From positions 1 through 48,551 of the forward strand of contig NZ_VCPE01000025.1 in NCBI RefSeq assembly GCF_005938105.1: 48,551 bases of DNA, written 5' to 3'. Numbering within the stretch: position 1 is the stretch's first letter; each line of letters begins with the position of its first letter. This stretch comes from Brucella haematophila. Lineage in GTDB: Bacteria; Pseudomonadota; Alphaproteobacteria; Rhizobiales; Rhizobiaceae. The position numbers and the translations under genes are program-made. The notes beneath the pieces are model-generated. The model had not been told where the DNA came from. It ran no database searches and saw only the letters and a list, made by a program, of their open reading frames with translations. This document shows positions 15,058-22,631 of the stretch, in pieces.

Positions 15058-16065
15058 TCAGGAATCAAATTGTTCGGCAGGTATGGTCAGCGAATAGACT
15101 GCGCCGGTGCCATCGATGCGATATTGCGCCTGTCCGTTGACCGAGGCGGGAACGATGCGTTGCAGAACGGCGCTGCCAAATCGCGGGTCGTGCTGGTAAA
15201 CTTCGGGCATGGCCGGATTGGTTTCTTCCCAAAGAAAAACCAGTTTTTCTTCTTCGTTTTCGGCCCGGATGACATGTGCCGAAATCGCCACACGGCCGTA
15301 GGGTATGGAGAGCCCGCCAAACGACGTGGCATTGACCACTAGCTCGTGCAGCGCCAGGCCAACATGAAGTGCTGCACCGGGGAACAGATACGGATTGTCG
15401 CCTTCAAGGCTCAGGCGCTCATCGGTGACATCGATATATTTTTCGACCTGGGAATGGACGAGATCGCGGAAGAGCGCGCCACGCCAGTTGGAATCGGTCA
15501 CCAGACCCTGCGAATAGGACAGTGACTGGATGCGCCCGCGAAATTTCAGCAGAAAATCATCGATCGTATCGGTGAAACGCGCCGTCTGGCTGGCAATGCT
15601 CTGCACGATGGCCAGCATGTTTTTGGAGCGATGGCTGACTTCGCGCAATAAGGTTTTCAGCACTTGTTCGCGGCGCTTCAGCTCGCTGATTTCCAGCGCT
15701 GTCGTCACCAGACCGAGCAGATTGCCGTCCGTATCGCGGTCACAATCGATATGAAGTTCCATCCAATGGAGCTTGTTGCCATCCATGACAGAGAGTTCGA
15801 CATTTTGCGCGGTCATGGTTTCAAGCGCGATTTGCTTGGCCGCCTTCAACTTGGCGAGTGAGGTGGAAACGATGAAATCCTCATCAATGCCGCCGGCTTT
15901 CCAGCTCTTCTGCCAATAGGAGGGGAGATTTTCGCCCCAGGCATAGGCCAGATCGGGGCGTTGGTAGAGCACGCAGACATTGCTGTTACGAACGGCTCGA
16001 AGGAGCGCGCGCAGACGGGCTGCATCCGGTTCGGCTTCGCGTAATGGCAGGTCTGATGCGCTCAT
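15058..16065 (-). CDS. PAS-domain histidine kinase of the HWE/HisKA_2 type
   Basis: A 335-residue soluble sensor kinase. Residues about 20-125 are PAS-like (VCVLYQRPDLAYAWGENLPSYW ... DTDGNLLGLVTTALEISELKRREQ). The dimerisation/phosphorylation box LREVSHRSKNMLAIVQSIASQ carries H145, and ALHELVVNATSFGGLS is the divergent N box of HWE-type kinases. No membrane helix is present, so it senses inside the cell. It lies beside the PhyR locus; kinases of this family phosphorylate PhyR in related bacteria, which makes this a candidate input to the general stress response. The start ATG 16065 has only a weak GAGAC upstream. Confidence 0.85.
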   Translation of the reverse strand: MSASDLPLREAEPDAARLRALLRAVRNSNVCVLYQRPDLAYAWGENLPSYWQKSWKAGGIDEDFIVSTSLAKLKAAKQIALETMTAQNVELSVMDGNKLHWMELHIDCDRDTDGNLLGLVTTALEISELKRREQVLKTLLREVSHRSKNMLAIVQSIASQTARFTDTIDDFLLKFRGRIQSLSYSQGLVTDSNWRGALFRDLVHSQVEKYIDVTDERLSLEGDNPYLFPGAALHVGLALHELVVNATSFGGLSIPYGRVAISAHVIRAENEEEKLVFLWEETNPAMPEVYQHDPRFGSAVLQRIVPASVNGQAQYRIDGTGAVYSLTIPAEQFDS

Positions 16066-16255
16066 TATAGTCTCGATGACTGTCGATTGGCCCGGAAGGC
16101 GTGCTTTGACTGAAGGTCTATGCGGTGGGTCTCATTTCGCTCCAGAAAGCAAACCGCCGCGCAGTCTTGCGCGACGGTATGCGGTTGATCATATCGGTAC
16201 GGCCGGTTTGCGGCCAGAAACAGACCAGTTTCGAGCTGGACCTTTCGTCGGTTCA

Positions 16256-16420
16256 TCAAGCCTTGCGGATTGCCGAAGCGATCAGCGACACGACGAGAAG
16301 GGCGAGGAACACGAAGAACAAAATCTGAGCGATACCCGCCGATGCCCCGGCAATGCCGCCAAAGCCCAGCGCACCTGCGACCAGTGCCACGACGAGAAAT
16401 ACGAGCGCGTAGTAAAGCAT
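16256..16420 (-). CDS. DUF1328 small membrane protein
   Basis: A protein of 54 residues with two hydrophobic helices ([22 protein letters not shown] and [20 protein letters not shown]) joined by a GIAGASAG turn; this is the DUF1328/YtjA pattern. GAGGAG seven bases before the ATG at 16420 sets the start. An exact EcfG promoter lies 31 bases upstream of the start, so it is expected to be induced by general stress. The function of DUF1328 proteins is unknown; a membrane stress role is inferred from regulation only. Confidence 0.88.
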   Translation of the reverse strand: MLYYALVFLVVALVAGALGFGGIAGASAGIAQILFFVFLALLVVSLIASAIRKA

Positions 16421-16451
16421 ATCCAATCTCCTCTTTTTTATATGAGGAATA

Positions 16452-16477
16452 AACGTCTTTGCTATGCATTCGGTTCC
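16452..16477 (-). promoter_or_regulatory. EcfG (sigma-E1) promoter of the DUF1328 gene
   Basis: On the minus strand GGAAC (16477-16473), 17 bases, CGTT (16455-16452). It is the general stress consensus. Confidence 0.75.
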
Positions 16478-16554
16478 TGCCCAGCGTGTAAAAAGCAACA
16501 TCTCAGGTTGAAGGCGGGTTTGCCTTTAGGTTGCAAGATGGGAAACAAAATCCG

Positions 16555-16586
16555 CTCCGGGGAGAGGGATTTCCCTACTCCCGGAG
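16555..16586 (-). terminator. probable terminator of phyR
   Basis: CTCCGG (16555-16560) and CCGGAG (16581-16586) close a long hairpin with an inner AGGGA/TCCCT stem. On the minus strand the T-rich CGGATTTTGTTTCC follows. Confidence 0.65.
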
Positions 16587-16625
16587 ACGGTCAAATTCTC
16601 CAAACGTGTTGATTGCGGACCGATA

Positions 16626-17420
16626 TCAGGCCGCGACTTGAGAGGCCTCTTCGAAAAACAGTGCCTGACTGATCAGTGCCTTCACCATGTCAGGATTGAA
16701 CGGTTTGGTGACGAGGAAGGTCGGCTCGGGACGTTCGCCAGTGAGCAGGCGTTCCGGAAAGGCCGTGATGAAGATGACCGGGATCGTGTCGTCTTTCAGA
16801 ATCTCGTTCACGGCATCAATGCCCGAGCTGCCATCGGCAAGCTGGATATCGGCCAGAACCATACGCGGCTTTTCTTTTTCATAAAGCGCAACCGCCTCGT
16901 CCTTGGTACGGGCGATGCCAACGACCTCGTGACCGAGGCTTTCGACCATTTGCTCGATATCCATGGCGATCAGCGGTTCATCCTCGATGATCATCAGGCG
17001 CGTTGCGACCTGACGCGAGATTTCCGTCGAGGCGGAGGAAAGAAGACGGCCCAGTTCGGCGTCGTCGACATTGAGCACCTCGGCGGCTTCCTTGTCATTG
17101 AAGCCTTCCACCGCCACCAGCAGGAATGCCTGACGCGGGAGGGGCGCGATATGCGCAAGATTGCGGTTTGCCTGCTTTTCCCAGCCGATCTCTGACGATT
17201 GTTCCGGAACGCGGATCGATGCGGTCTTATAAAGGTCGCTGAACAGGCGATAGAGCCCGATACGGTCCGACGATGTATCCGGGAAAATGCTCACATCCGC
17301 GATCAGGGCTTCGAGCGCCGCAGCCACATAGGCATCGCCGGAGGCCTGAGAACCGGTAAGGGCACGGGAGAAACGGCGAAGATAGGGAAGGTGCGGCGCG
17401 ATACGCGTCGATAACGTCAT
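16626..17420 (-). CDS. phyR: general stress response regulator PhyR
   Basis: A 264-residue response regulator. Residues 1-135 form a sigma-factor-like domain that mimics EcfG, ending in QAFLLVAVEGFNDKEAAEVLNVDDAELGRLLSSA. The C-terminal receiver (LMIIEDEPLIAMDIEQM...) holds the phosphoacceptor D191 in LADIQLADGSSG and the conserved lysine in VTKPF. When phosphorylated, PhyR binds the anti-sigma factor NepR and frees EcfG. It is divergent from nepR-ecfG, and an exact EcfG promoter lies upstream, giving positive feedback. ATG 17420 is chosen, with AGGAG ten bases upstream; one upstream ATG in frame overlaps that site. Confidence 0.95.
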   Translation of the reverse strand: MTLSTRIAPHLPYLRRFSRALTGSQASGDAYVAAALEALIADVSIFPDTSSDRIGLYRLFSDLYKTASIRVPEQSSEIGWEKQANRNLAHIAPLPRQAFLLVAVEGFNDKEAAEVLNVDDAELGRLLSSASTEISRQVATRLMIIEDEPLIAMDIEQMVESLGHEVVGIARTKDEAVALYEKEKPRMVLADIQLADGSSGIDAVNEILKDDTIPVIFITAFPERLLTGERPEPTFLVTKPFNPDMVKALISQALFFEEASQVAA

Positions 17421-17545
17421 GATAATGGAACTCCTCATGTGCCGCATTGTTTTACATTCGCATGAATCCGGTTGGAATAACCGGCTTGAACCAGCTTTTG
17501 GCCAAGCGCGATCATCGCGCAACCGGGCGCGGCATTACGGATCAA

Positions 17546-17570
17546 AACGACGCGGCTTGAAAAAAGTTCC
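17546..17570 (-). promoter_or_regulatory. EcfG promoter of phyR
   Basis: On the minus strand GGAAC (17570-17566), 16 bases, CGTT (17549-17546). It faces away from the nepR promoter; AAAAAAGTTCC (17560-17570) is an exact inverted copy of GGAACTTTTTT (17591-17601). Confidence 0.78.
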
Positions 17571-17590
17571 GAACTATCGGCATAATTCGG

Positions 17591-17615
17591 GGAACTTTTT
17601 TGGGGCTGGTGCATT
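17591..17615 (+). promoter_or_regulatory. EcfG-like promoter of nepR-ecfG
   Basis: GGAAC at 17591-17595 is followed after 16 bases by CATT (17612-17615), one base off the CGTT consensus. Position, about 62 bases before nepR, and the symmetry with the phyR promoter support it. Confidence 0.55.
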
Positions 17616-17676
17616 CCTCGTCCAACAGAAGCTTTGTAACAAACAGGACAGGGCTCCCCGCCTAGAATGATAGAAT

Positions 17677-17898
17677 ATGACAGATAAAGATAACCTTCAT
17701 ACGAATGGCGCCACAGTATCGCGGCGCGTCCCGAAGGACATATTAGGACCCAATTGTGAAGTCGGATTGAAACTCAAGGCGTTATACGCCTCGATTCAAG
17801 ATGAGACGATCCCGGACCGTTTCCTCGATCTTCTCGAAAAACTCGATCAGGCTGAACAGGAGAGTATGCGTGGACAGAGCACCCGGTCCGTCGGTTGA
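17677..17898 (+). CDS. nepR: anti-sigma factor NepR
   Basis: A 73-residue cytosolic protein that holds EcfG inactive until phosphorylated PhyR takes it away. The conserved NepR core is LGLKLKALYASIQDETIPDRFLDLLEKLDQAE-like: here EVGLKLKALYASIQ then DETIPDRFLDLLEKLD. The ATG at 17677 has a poor ribosome site. The 3' end overlaps ecfG by 29 bases, so translation of the two is probably coupled, which helps keep sigma and anti-sigma in balance. Confidence 0.93.
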   Translation: MTDKDNLHTNGATVSRRVPKDILGPNCEVGLKLKALYASIQDETIPDRFLDLLEKLDQAEQESMRGQSTRSVG

Positions 17899-18454
17899 TG
17901 GCAATGCCCCGCAGGGGGCGCAGTTCAAGCGCGAGATGCTGGCTTCGTTGCCAAGCTTGCGTGCGTTTGCCGTGTCGCTCATCGGGCAGCATGACAAGGC
18001 AGATGATCTGGTGCAGGACACGATCATGAAGGCCTGGGCCAAGCAGGAAACCTTCGAGATGGGCACCAATATGAAGGCCTGGCTCTTCACCATCCTGCGC
18101 AATGAATTCTATACCCAGATGCGCAAGCGCGGACGCGAAGTGCAGGATACGGATGGCGTATTCAGTGAACAGCTTGCCGTGCATCCTTCGCAATATGGCA
18201 CGCTCGACCTTCAGGATTTCCGTGCGGCTCTGGAACAATTGCCAGACGATCAGCGCGAAGCGATCATTCTGATCGGCGCTTCAGGCTTTGCTTATGAAGA
18301 GGCGGCCGAGATTTGCGGTTGCGCCGTCGGCACGATCAAAAGCCGTGTCAGCCGCGCGCGGACCCGTCTTCAGGAAATCCTCAAGATCGAGGGTGAAGGC
18401 GATTACGGTCCGGATGCGGATTCCTCCCGCGTGACCTTGCGAAGCTTTGCCTGA
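17870..18454 (+). CDS. ecfG: general stress ECF sigma factor EcfG (RpoE1)
   Basis: A 194-residue ECF sigma factor. Region 2 is visible as LPSLRAFAVSLIGQHDKADDLVQDTIMKAWAKQETFEMGTNMKAWLFTILRNEFY in pieces (DDLVQDTIMKAW is the core-binding part). Region 4 is LPDDQREAIILIGASGFAYEEAAEICGCAVGTIKSRVSRARTRL. It directs RNA polymerase to GGAAC-N16/17-CGTT promoters. I chose GTG 17870 because AGGAGAG lies six bases upstream; the next methionine (17936) would remove part of the N terminus. A hairpin at about 18463-18487 follows the stop but has no U-run. Confidence 0.93.
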   Translation: MDRAPGPSVDGNAPQGAQFKREMLASLPSLRAFAVSLIGQHDKADDLVQDTIMKAWAKQETFEMGTNMKAWLFTILRNEFYTQMRKRGREVQDTDGVFSEQLAVHPSQYGTLDLQDFRAALEQLPDDQREAIILIGASGFAYEEAAEICGCAVGTIKSRVSRARTRLQEILKIEGEGDYGPDADSSRVTLRSFA

Positions 18455-18677
18455 TTTATTTTGCCGCCGGGCTTCGTGATCCGGCGGTATAAAATGCGGT
18501 TTTAACAAAAGGTTAGAGCTGCAATCCCGACTCAAGGGACCAGATTTTTACAAAGGTGCACAGGTTTCTGTGCCGTTTTGATCTAAAAAGCGCGATGCCG
18601 CCGTCCGGCGACATTTATTTTCGCTCGCAATGATAGTTTTTTGCTCCAGCCACTTGAAGGTTAGCCGTCACTGATAT

Positions 18678-20126
18678 TTGCTATCAGAGGTGGGTCATCA
18701 ATTTGTATTGGGGCGCGTTTTGCCATCAGCCGTGTTGCAGAGATTGCTTCAGTCTTCGCCGAAACCGATCGCGGTTATCGTATCACTCGGACTCGTGCTG
18801 CTCTCGGCTGTGATGACGCTGTTTCTTTCATCGAGTGTTACGCATCAGGTTGTCGATATTTCACGCAATTATACCCTGCGCCAGCAGGTGGATAAGGTTG
18901 CCCGGCTTGCCAACAATATCGAGATGAGCCGTCGCGGCTATCTCCTGACATTGGATGAGGCGCATCTCGATCTCTATCGCAATTCGATTCTGTCCGTCGA
19001 TCAGACATTGACCGATCTGGAAGCGCTGTCGGGCCCCAATCCGTTGCAGGATGCGCGGGTCAAGCAGATCCGCGCTCTGATCGAGCGGGAAGAGGCGGAT
19101 GTTCGTGAGACGGTGGAATTGGCGTCGTCCGGCAATGTCGCTGCTGCTATGGAGCGGGTACGCAGCGATGAAGGCAAGGCCCTGATGGACCAATTGTCCA
19201 CCACCGTGTCGGACTTCATCGATGTGGAAGAAAAGCAGCTTGCCGAGCGCAATGAGCGCATCAACCGGATGCGCTATTGGATGACGGCGACATCCATTGT
19301 GGCGCTGGCTTCGGCGGCAGTGCTGGGCTGGCTTCTTTTCAGCCGGGTGCAGCGTTATGCGCGCACCATGTTCGAAGGCCAGACGGCCCTTCGGTCTGAA
19401 AACGAGATTCTCGAACAGCGGGTGCGCGAACGCACAGCCGAACTGGAAGAAGAGCGCCGGATTGCGGAGCGCGAGCGTTATCGCGTCGAGCTTCTGCTTC
19501 AGGACACCAACCACCGTATCGGCAATTCTCTGGCGACCGTCTCGTCCCTGTTGGGCTTGCAGATGCGGCAGGCGCGCAGCGAAGATGCGCGGGCCGCATT
19601 GTCGGCAGCGCGCGACCGGGTGCAGACGGTTTCAACGGCTCATCGGCGTTTGCGGCTGGGCGAGGACATGGAAACCGCACGCGTCGACGAGTTTCTGACC
19701 ACGGTTGTCAACGATATCCGCAACGCCATCGGTCAGGACCGCCAGATCGAGATCGTGACGAATTTTGCGCAGCTTGATCTGAAAGCCCGTGATGTGACGA
19801 CCATCGGCATCATTGTCGGCGAACTGGTCACCAACGCCATCAAACATGCTTTCAAGGGGAGACCCGGTGGGCAGATTGCCGTCAGTTTCCAGGCGGATGC
19901 GGATGGCGTGCCGGTTCTGGCGGTGGAAGATGACGGTGTCGGCTGGGGTGCGGAGGGGACTGCGAAGCCTGGCGACAAGAACGGTCTCGGCACGCTGGTG
20001 GTCGAGCAGCTTTGCATGCAGTTCGGTGAAAAGCCGGTCTATGGCGAGGCAGAAGGTCGGCCCGGTTCACGTGTATCGGTGCGTCTTGCTTCACTGGTGG
20101 ATAATGCCGACGCGGCTGCGCAGTAA
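18678..20126 (+). CDS. membrane histidine kinase with CHASE3 domain, HisKA_2 type
   Basis: A sensor kinase of up to 482 residues. A first membrane helix at about 31-53 and a second at 201-222 enclose a CHASE3-like periplasmic helical domain (NIEMSRRGYLLTLDEAHLDLYR). A coiled coil (EILEQRVRERTAELEEERRIAERERYR) follows. The phospho-box LLLQDTNHRIGNSLATVSSLL contains H279, and the ATPase part has ELVTNAIKHAF and DDGVGWG. Position next to ecfG fits the PhyK role of feeding envelope signals to PhyR; this is inference. No ATG is available. Starts at TTG 18678, GTG 18690 or TTG 18708 are all possible. Confidence 0.85.
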   Translation: MLSEVGHQFVLGRVLPSAVLQRLLQSSPKPIAVIVSLGLVLLSAVMTLFLSSSVTHQVVDISRNYTLRQQVDKVARLANNIEMSRRGYLLTLDEAHLDLYRNSILSVDQTLTDLEALSGPNPLQDARVKQIRALIEREEADVRETVELASSGNVAAAMERVRSDEGKALMDQLSTTVSDFIDVEEKQLAERNERINRMRYWMTATSIVALASAAVLGWLLFSRVQRYARTMFEGQTALRSENEILEQRVRERTAELEEERRIAERERYRVELLLQDTNHRIGNSLATVSSLLGLQMRQARSEDARAALSAARDRVQTVSTAHRRLRLGEDMETARVDEFLTTVVNDIRNAIGQDRQIEIVTNFAQLDLKARDVTTIGIIVGELVTNAIKHAFKGRPGGQIAVSFQADADGVPVLAVEDDGVGWGAEGTAKPGDKNGLGTLVVEQLCMQFGEKPVYGEAEGRPGSRVSVRLASLVDNADAAAQ

Positions 20127-20150
20127 AAAAGAACTCCTGTCGAAAACAGA

Positions 20151-20183
20151 AAAACACCGGAACAGGTTCCGGTGTTTTCGTTT
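20151..20183. terminator. bidirectional Rho-independent terminator
   Basis: AAAACACCGGAA (20151-20162) pairs with TTCCGGTGTTTT (20167-20178) around CAGG. It lies between the kinase gene and the oppositely oriented holin-like gene. Confidence 0.9.
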
Positions 20184-20197
20184 TCATGGCTCTGTTA

Positions 20198-20638
20198 TCA
20201 GGCCTTGGGTGGGCGCTTCTTCTTGTCTGAAAGCAGCGACACCAATGCGATACCTGCCAGCGGCAGGGCTGCTGCCAATATAGGTCGCTTCAGGATCGAA
20301 GGGATAGTCGCCAATGCGGCTGTCGCCATCATCGCCGACTTGTCTGCCTCGATCCGCTGCTTGCGCTTTTTGGCTTCGGCTGCGGCCTGAATTTTCAAGA
20401 CCGCGAGGACAAGCAGCGCCAGAATCAACGAAATCGCGGCCAGAATCAGTGCGGCAAGCGGGCCGCCATAGGCCTGTGCCAGCGCCAGAAAGGCGGCGAC
20501 ACAGAGAAATGTGACCGTGATGATGCCGAGAATGGCAATCGCCACGCCGAAAATCGCTGCGCGTCGCGTCTGGCTGACGGCAAATTTCACTTCTTCGCCA
20601 GCCAGAGCGGTCAGAATGGGTGCCAAAGCTTTAAGCAT
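20198..20638 (-). CDS. holin-like/DUF1469-type membrane protein
   Basis: A 146-residue membrane protein with two adjacent long helices (AAIFGVAIAILGIITVTFLCVAAFLALA and GPLAALILAAISLILALLVLAVL), a basic helix (AEAKKRKQRIEADK) and a third hydrophobic stretch ending in a Lys-rich tail. This is the pattern of proteins annotated as phage holin family or nutrient-deprivation-induced, although there is no phage nearby. It starts eight bases after the DUF883 gene ends, so the two form an operon. Their place beside the stress locus suggests they are part of the stress regulon; direct proof is absent. Confidence 0.7.
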   Translation of the reverse strand: MLKALAPILTALAGEEVKFAVSQTRRAAIFGVAIAILGIITVTFLCVAAFLALAQAYGGPLAALILAAISLILALLVLAVLKIQAAAEAKKRKQRIEADKSAMMATAALATIPSILKRPILAAALPLAGIALVSLLSDKKKRPPKA

Positions 20639-20646
20639 GGGACGCC

Positions 20647-21000
20647 TCAGCGGCGGGAAAGAAGGGCGAGCAGATAGCCAATGCCGAGCGCGGTTGCGAG
20701 CGACGTGATCGGACGTTCGCGCACGGTTGCTGTCAATTGCGCTTCCAGATCCTGCGCCTTTCCGCAGAGTTCATCGACGACATCGCCGCCTTGCAGATAG
20801 GCGCTCTTATAGGTTTCCTTCGCGCTGCGCTTGGCATCACGGACGGTCTGGTTGCCAAGGTTGGCGAGTGTCGCGGCGATGGCTGCGATGTCTTCCTTCA
20901 ACTGCTCGACTTGCGTCTGCAAGTCCTCGGTCGTCGAATCGGTCAACGCTTCCTCGATCTTTTCTTCGATCTTGCTCGTCTTCGCGGATGCACGCGCCAT
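20647..21000 (-). CDS. DUF883/YqjD-like membrane-anchored protein
   Basis: A 117-residue protein with a coiled-coil body (EEKIEEALTDSTTEDLQTQVEQLKEDIAAIAATLANLG in pieces) and a C-terminal hydrophobic anchor SLATALGIGYLLALLSRR. This matches ElaB/YqjD/DUF883 proteins, which in E. coli are tail-anchored, stress-induced and associate with ribosomes. AGGAGGCC six bases before the ATG at 21000 gives the start. A longer frame upstream has no such site. The holin-like gene follows eight bases later. Confidence 0.82.
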   Translation of the reverse strand: MARASAKTSKIEEKIEEALTDSTTEDLQTQVEQLKEDIAAIAATLANLGNQTVRDAKRSAKETYKSAYLQGGDVVDELCGKAQDLEAQLTATVRERPITSLATALGIGYLLALLSRR

Positions 21001-21035
21001 GTCTGGCCTCCTGTCATAACGGATTGTCGTTGTAA

Positions 21036-21060
21036 CAACGCTTTTCGTCACCAATGGTTG
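21036..21060 (-). promoter_or_regulatory. possible degenerate EcfG promoter of the DUF883 operon
   Basis: On the minus strand GCAAC (21060-21056), 16 bases, CGTT (21039-21036), one mismatch from GGAAC. It ends 36 bases before the DUF883 start. The location is right, the match imperfect. Confidence 0.35.
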
Positions 21061-21186
21061 CACGCAATAGCGGATCGCGGCAACGCTGCGCGCCACTTCT
21101 TATGCGTCATGGTAAACGGGCAAGTCTGCCACAGGCCTTGTTGAGAACAAGGTCCGTTCGCGTTCATCGCGGCCAGTCAGACAATA

Positions 21187-21345
21187 TCAGACGAGAAACA
21201 GATAGGCCGCGCCAGCGATCATCAGGAAGGCGAGGCCGACATGGGCTGGTTTCAGCGCGCGCTGCGGAGCCGGCAGCGGATCATCATTGCCCGCCATGGC
21301 GGTTCTTGCCGCATGTTCGAGTGCCTGAATGTCTTTGTGCATCAT
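21187..21345 (-). CDS. 52-residue membrane-anchored small protein
   Basis: A short frame with a strong ribosome site (AGGAGG, nine bases before ATG 21345; ATG 21351 would be only three bases away). The product begins MMHKDIQALEHAARTAMAG, continues with a Pro-rich link (NDDPLPAPQRALKPAH) and ends in one hydrophobic helix VGLAFLMIAGAAYLFLV. It is therefore likely tail-anchored in the inner membrane, like its neighbours. I know no name for it. It may belong to the same stress-related group as the DUF883 and holin-like genes. Confidence 0.65.
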   Translation of the reverse strand: MMHKDIQALEHAARTAMAGNDDPLPAPQRALKPAHVGLAFLMIAGAAYLFLV

Positions 21346-21509
21346 GTGCATGCTCCTCCTGCCGGTCCATACGCCTCCTGGGGGAGATGAACGCTTCCGG
21401 CATGATCATCAGGTCTGATTTGCCCACATTATGCAACAGCTATTTATAAGGGGTTTGACAGGCCGCGCTTACCCAAAAGGTTGCAGAAAATGGCTGTCAC
21501 AATAAAACA

Positions 21510-21524
21510 TGACTTGCATCATCA
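21510..21524. promoter_or_regulatory. possible RirA iron-responsive operator upstream of exbB
   Basis: TGA, nine bases, TCA (21510-21524) is the short RirA-box pattern of Rhizobiales, 97 bases before the exbB start. The pattern is loose and could occur by chance; the iron role of the operon is the main support. Confidence 0.3.
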
Positions 21525-21621
21525 TATTATTGGGGGTTAAAAAGAGGCCAACAAGCAGCGCCACGGCCTGCGTGATGGGTCGTCCTTGGCGCCCGAGTTG
21601 AACAATCAAAAGGCGATCAAG

Positions 21622-22626
21622 ATGACTGGTTTCTGTCGGAAGGGCTTCATGGCTGCGGCGATGGGCATTGTCTTGCTGGGCGTTGGTCCGGCATTGGCTC
21701 AAGAGGCGACGCAGCCCAATCCTTCAGCGGCTCCCGCAGCCGCTCAGCCGACCACCCAGCCAGCAGCGCCAGCAGCGTCTGCGCCATCCGCTCCGGCAGC
21801 ACAGCCAGCGCCTGTAGAGCAACAGTCGCAGGCTCCTGCTTCAACTCCGGCCCCACAGGCCGAACCGCAGCCCGTCATCGCTGGTCAGCCAGCAGTAGAA
21901 GAAAGAGATGCCAGCCTGCCGCATGACCTGTCGCCATGGGGCATGTTCATGGCTGCCGACTGGATTGTGAAGGCGGTGATGATCGGTCTCGGTCTTGCCT
22001 CGCTCGCAACATGGACCATCTGGGTCGCCAAGTCGCTCGAACTGGCGGGTGCGCGCCGCCGCGCCAACAAGGCGCTGAAGACCATCGGTCATTCCGCAAC
22101 GCTTTCCGATGCTGTCCGTGCACTTGATGGCGTCAAGGGCCCGGGCGCCATCATGGTGCGCGCTGCCGAAGATGAGGTTCGTCTCTCCAGCCCTGCGCTG
22201 GCACGCGCCGGGGGCGAGGGCCTCAAGGAGCGCGTTTCGTCGCGCCTGTCGCGTATCGAAGCCAAGGCTGGCCGTCGCCTCTCCAAGGGCACAGGCATTC
22301 TGGCCACCATCGGCTCCATCGGACCATTTGTCGGTCTGTTCGGCACCGTCTGGGGCATCATGAATTCGTTCATCAACATCAGTGAAGCGCAGACGACCAA
22401 TCTGGCCGTTGTGGCTCCGGGTATTGCTGAAGCGCTGCTCGCCACCGCTATTGGCCTCGTCGCCGCTATTCCGGCGGTTGTGATCTACAACGTCTTTGCC
22501 CGTGCGATCACTGGCTATCGTTCGCTTCTGGCCGATGCATCGGCTGGTGTCGAACGTCTGGTCAGCCGTGATCTGGATTTCAGGGCAGCCGGCGTGCGTG
22601 AAGGCACGCTGCACGCAGCGGAGTAG
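21622..22626 (+). CDS. exbB: TonB-system energiser ExbB
   Basis: A 334-residue inner-membrane proton-channel subunit that, with ExbD and TonB, powers uptake of iron complexes through outer-membrane receptors. A signal-like N terminus (MTGFCRKGFMAAAMGIVLLGVGPALAQ) is followed by about 75 residues of Ala/Pro/Gln, a long extension typical of Rhizobiales ExbB. The MotA/TolQ/ExbB domain has helices at DWIVKAVMIGLGLASLATWTIW, LATIGSIGPFVGLFGTVWGIM and APGIAEALLATAIGLVAAIPAVVIYN. ATG 21622 follows AAGGCG by eight bases. exbD starts five bases after the stop. Confidence 0.93.
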   Translation: MTGFCRKGFMAAAMGIVLLGVGPALAQEATQPNPSAAPAAAQPTTQPAAPAASAPSAPAAQPAPVEQQSQAPASTPAPQAEPQPVIAGQPAVEERDASLPHDLSPWGMFMAADWIVKAVMIGLGLASLATWTIWVAKSLELAGARRRANKALKTIGHSATLSDAVRALDGVKGPGAIMVRAAEDEVRLSSPALARAGGEGLKERVSSRLSRIEAKAGRRLSKGTGILATIGSIGPFVGLFGTVWGIMNSFINISEAQTTNLAVVAPGIAEALLATAIGLVAAIPAVVIYNVFARAITGYRSLLADASAGVERLVSRDLDFRAAGVREGTLHAAE

Positions 22627-22631
22627 GCGTC

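Noticed and set aside
17413-17440. GGAAC with TGTT 16 bases later on the plus strand at the phyR start
   Set aside because: The -10 is off consensus and it would direct an antisense transcript toward the divergent promoters; no gene fits.
20157-20180. GGAAC followed by CGTT 15 bases later, resembling an EcfG promoter
   Set aside because: Spacing is 15, and the bases form the stem of a clear terminator.
20198-20638. Phage lysis module based on the holin-like gene
   Set aside because: No endolysin, capsid, integrase or attachment site is nearby; the gene forms an operon with a DUF883 protein.
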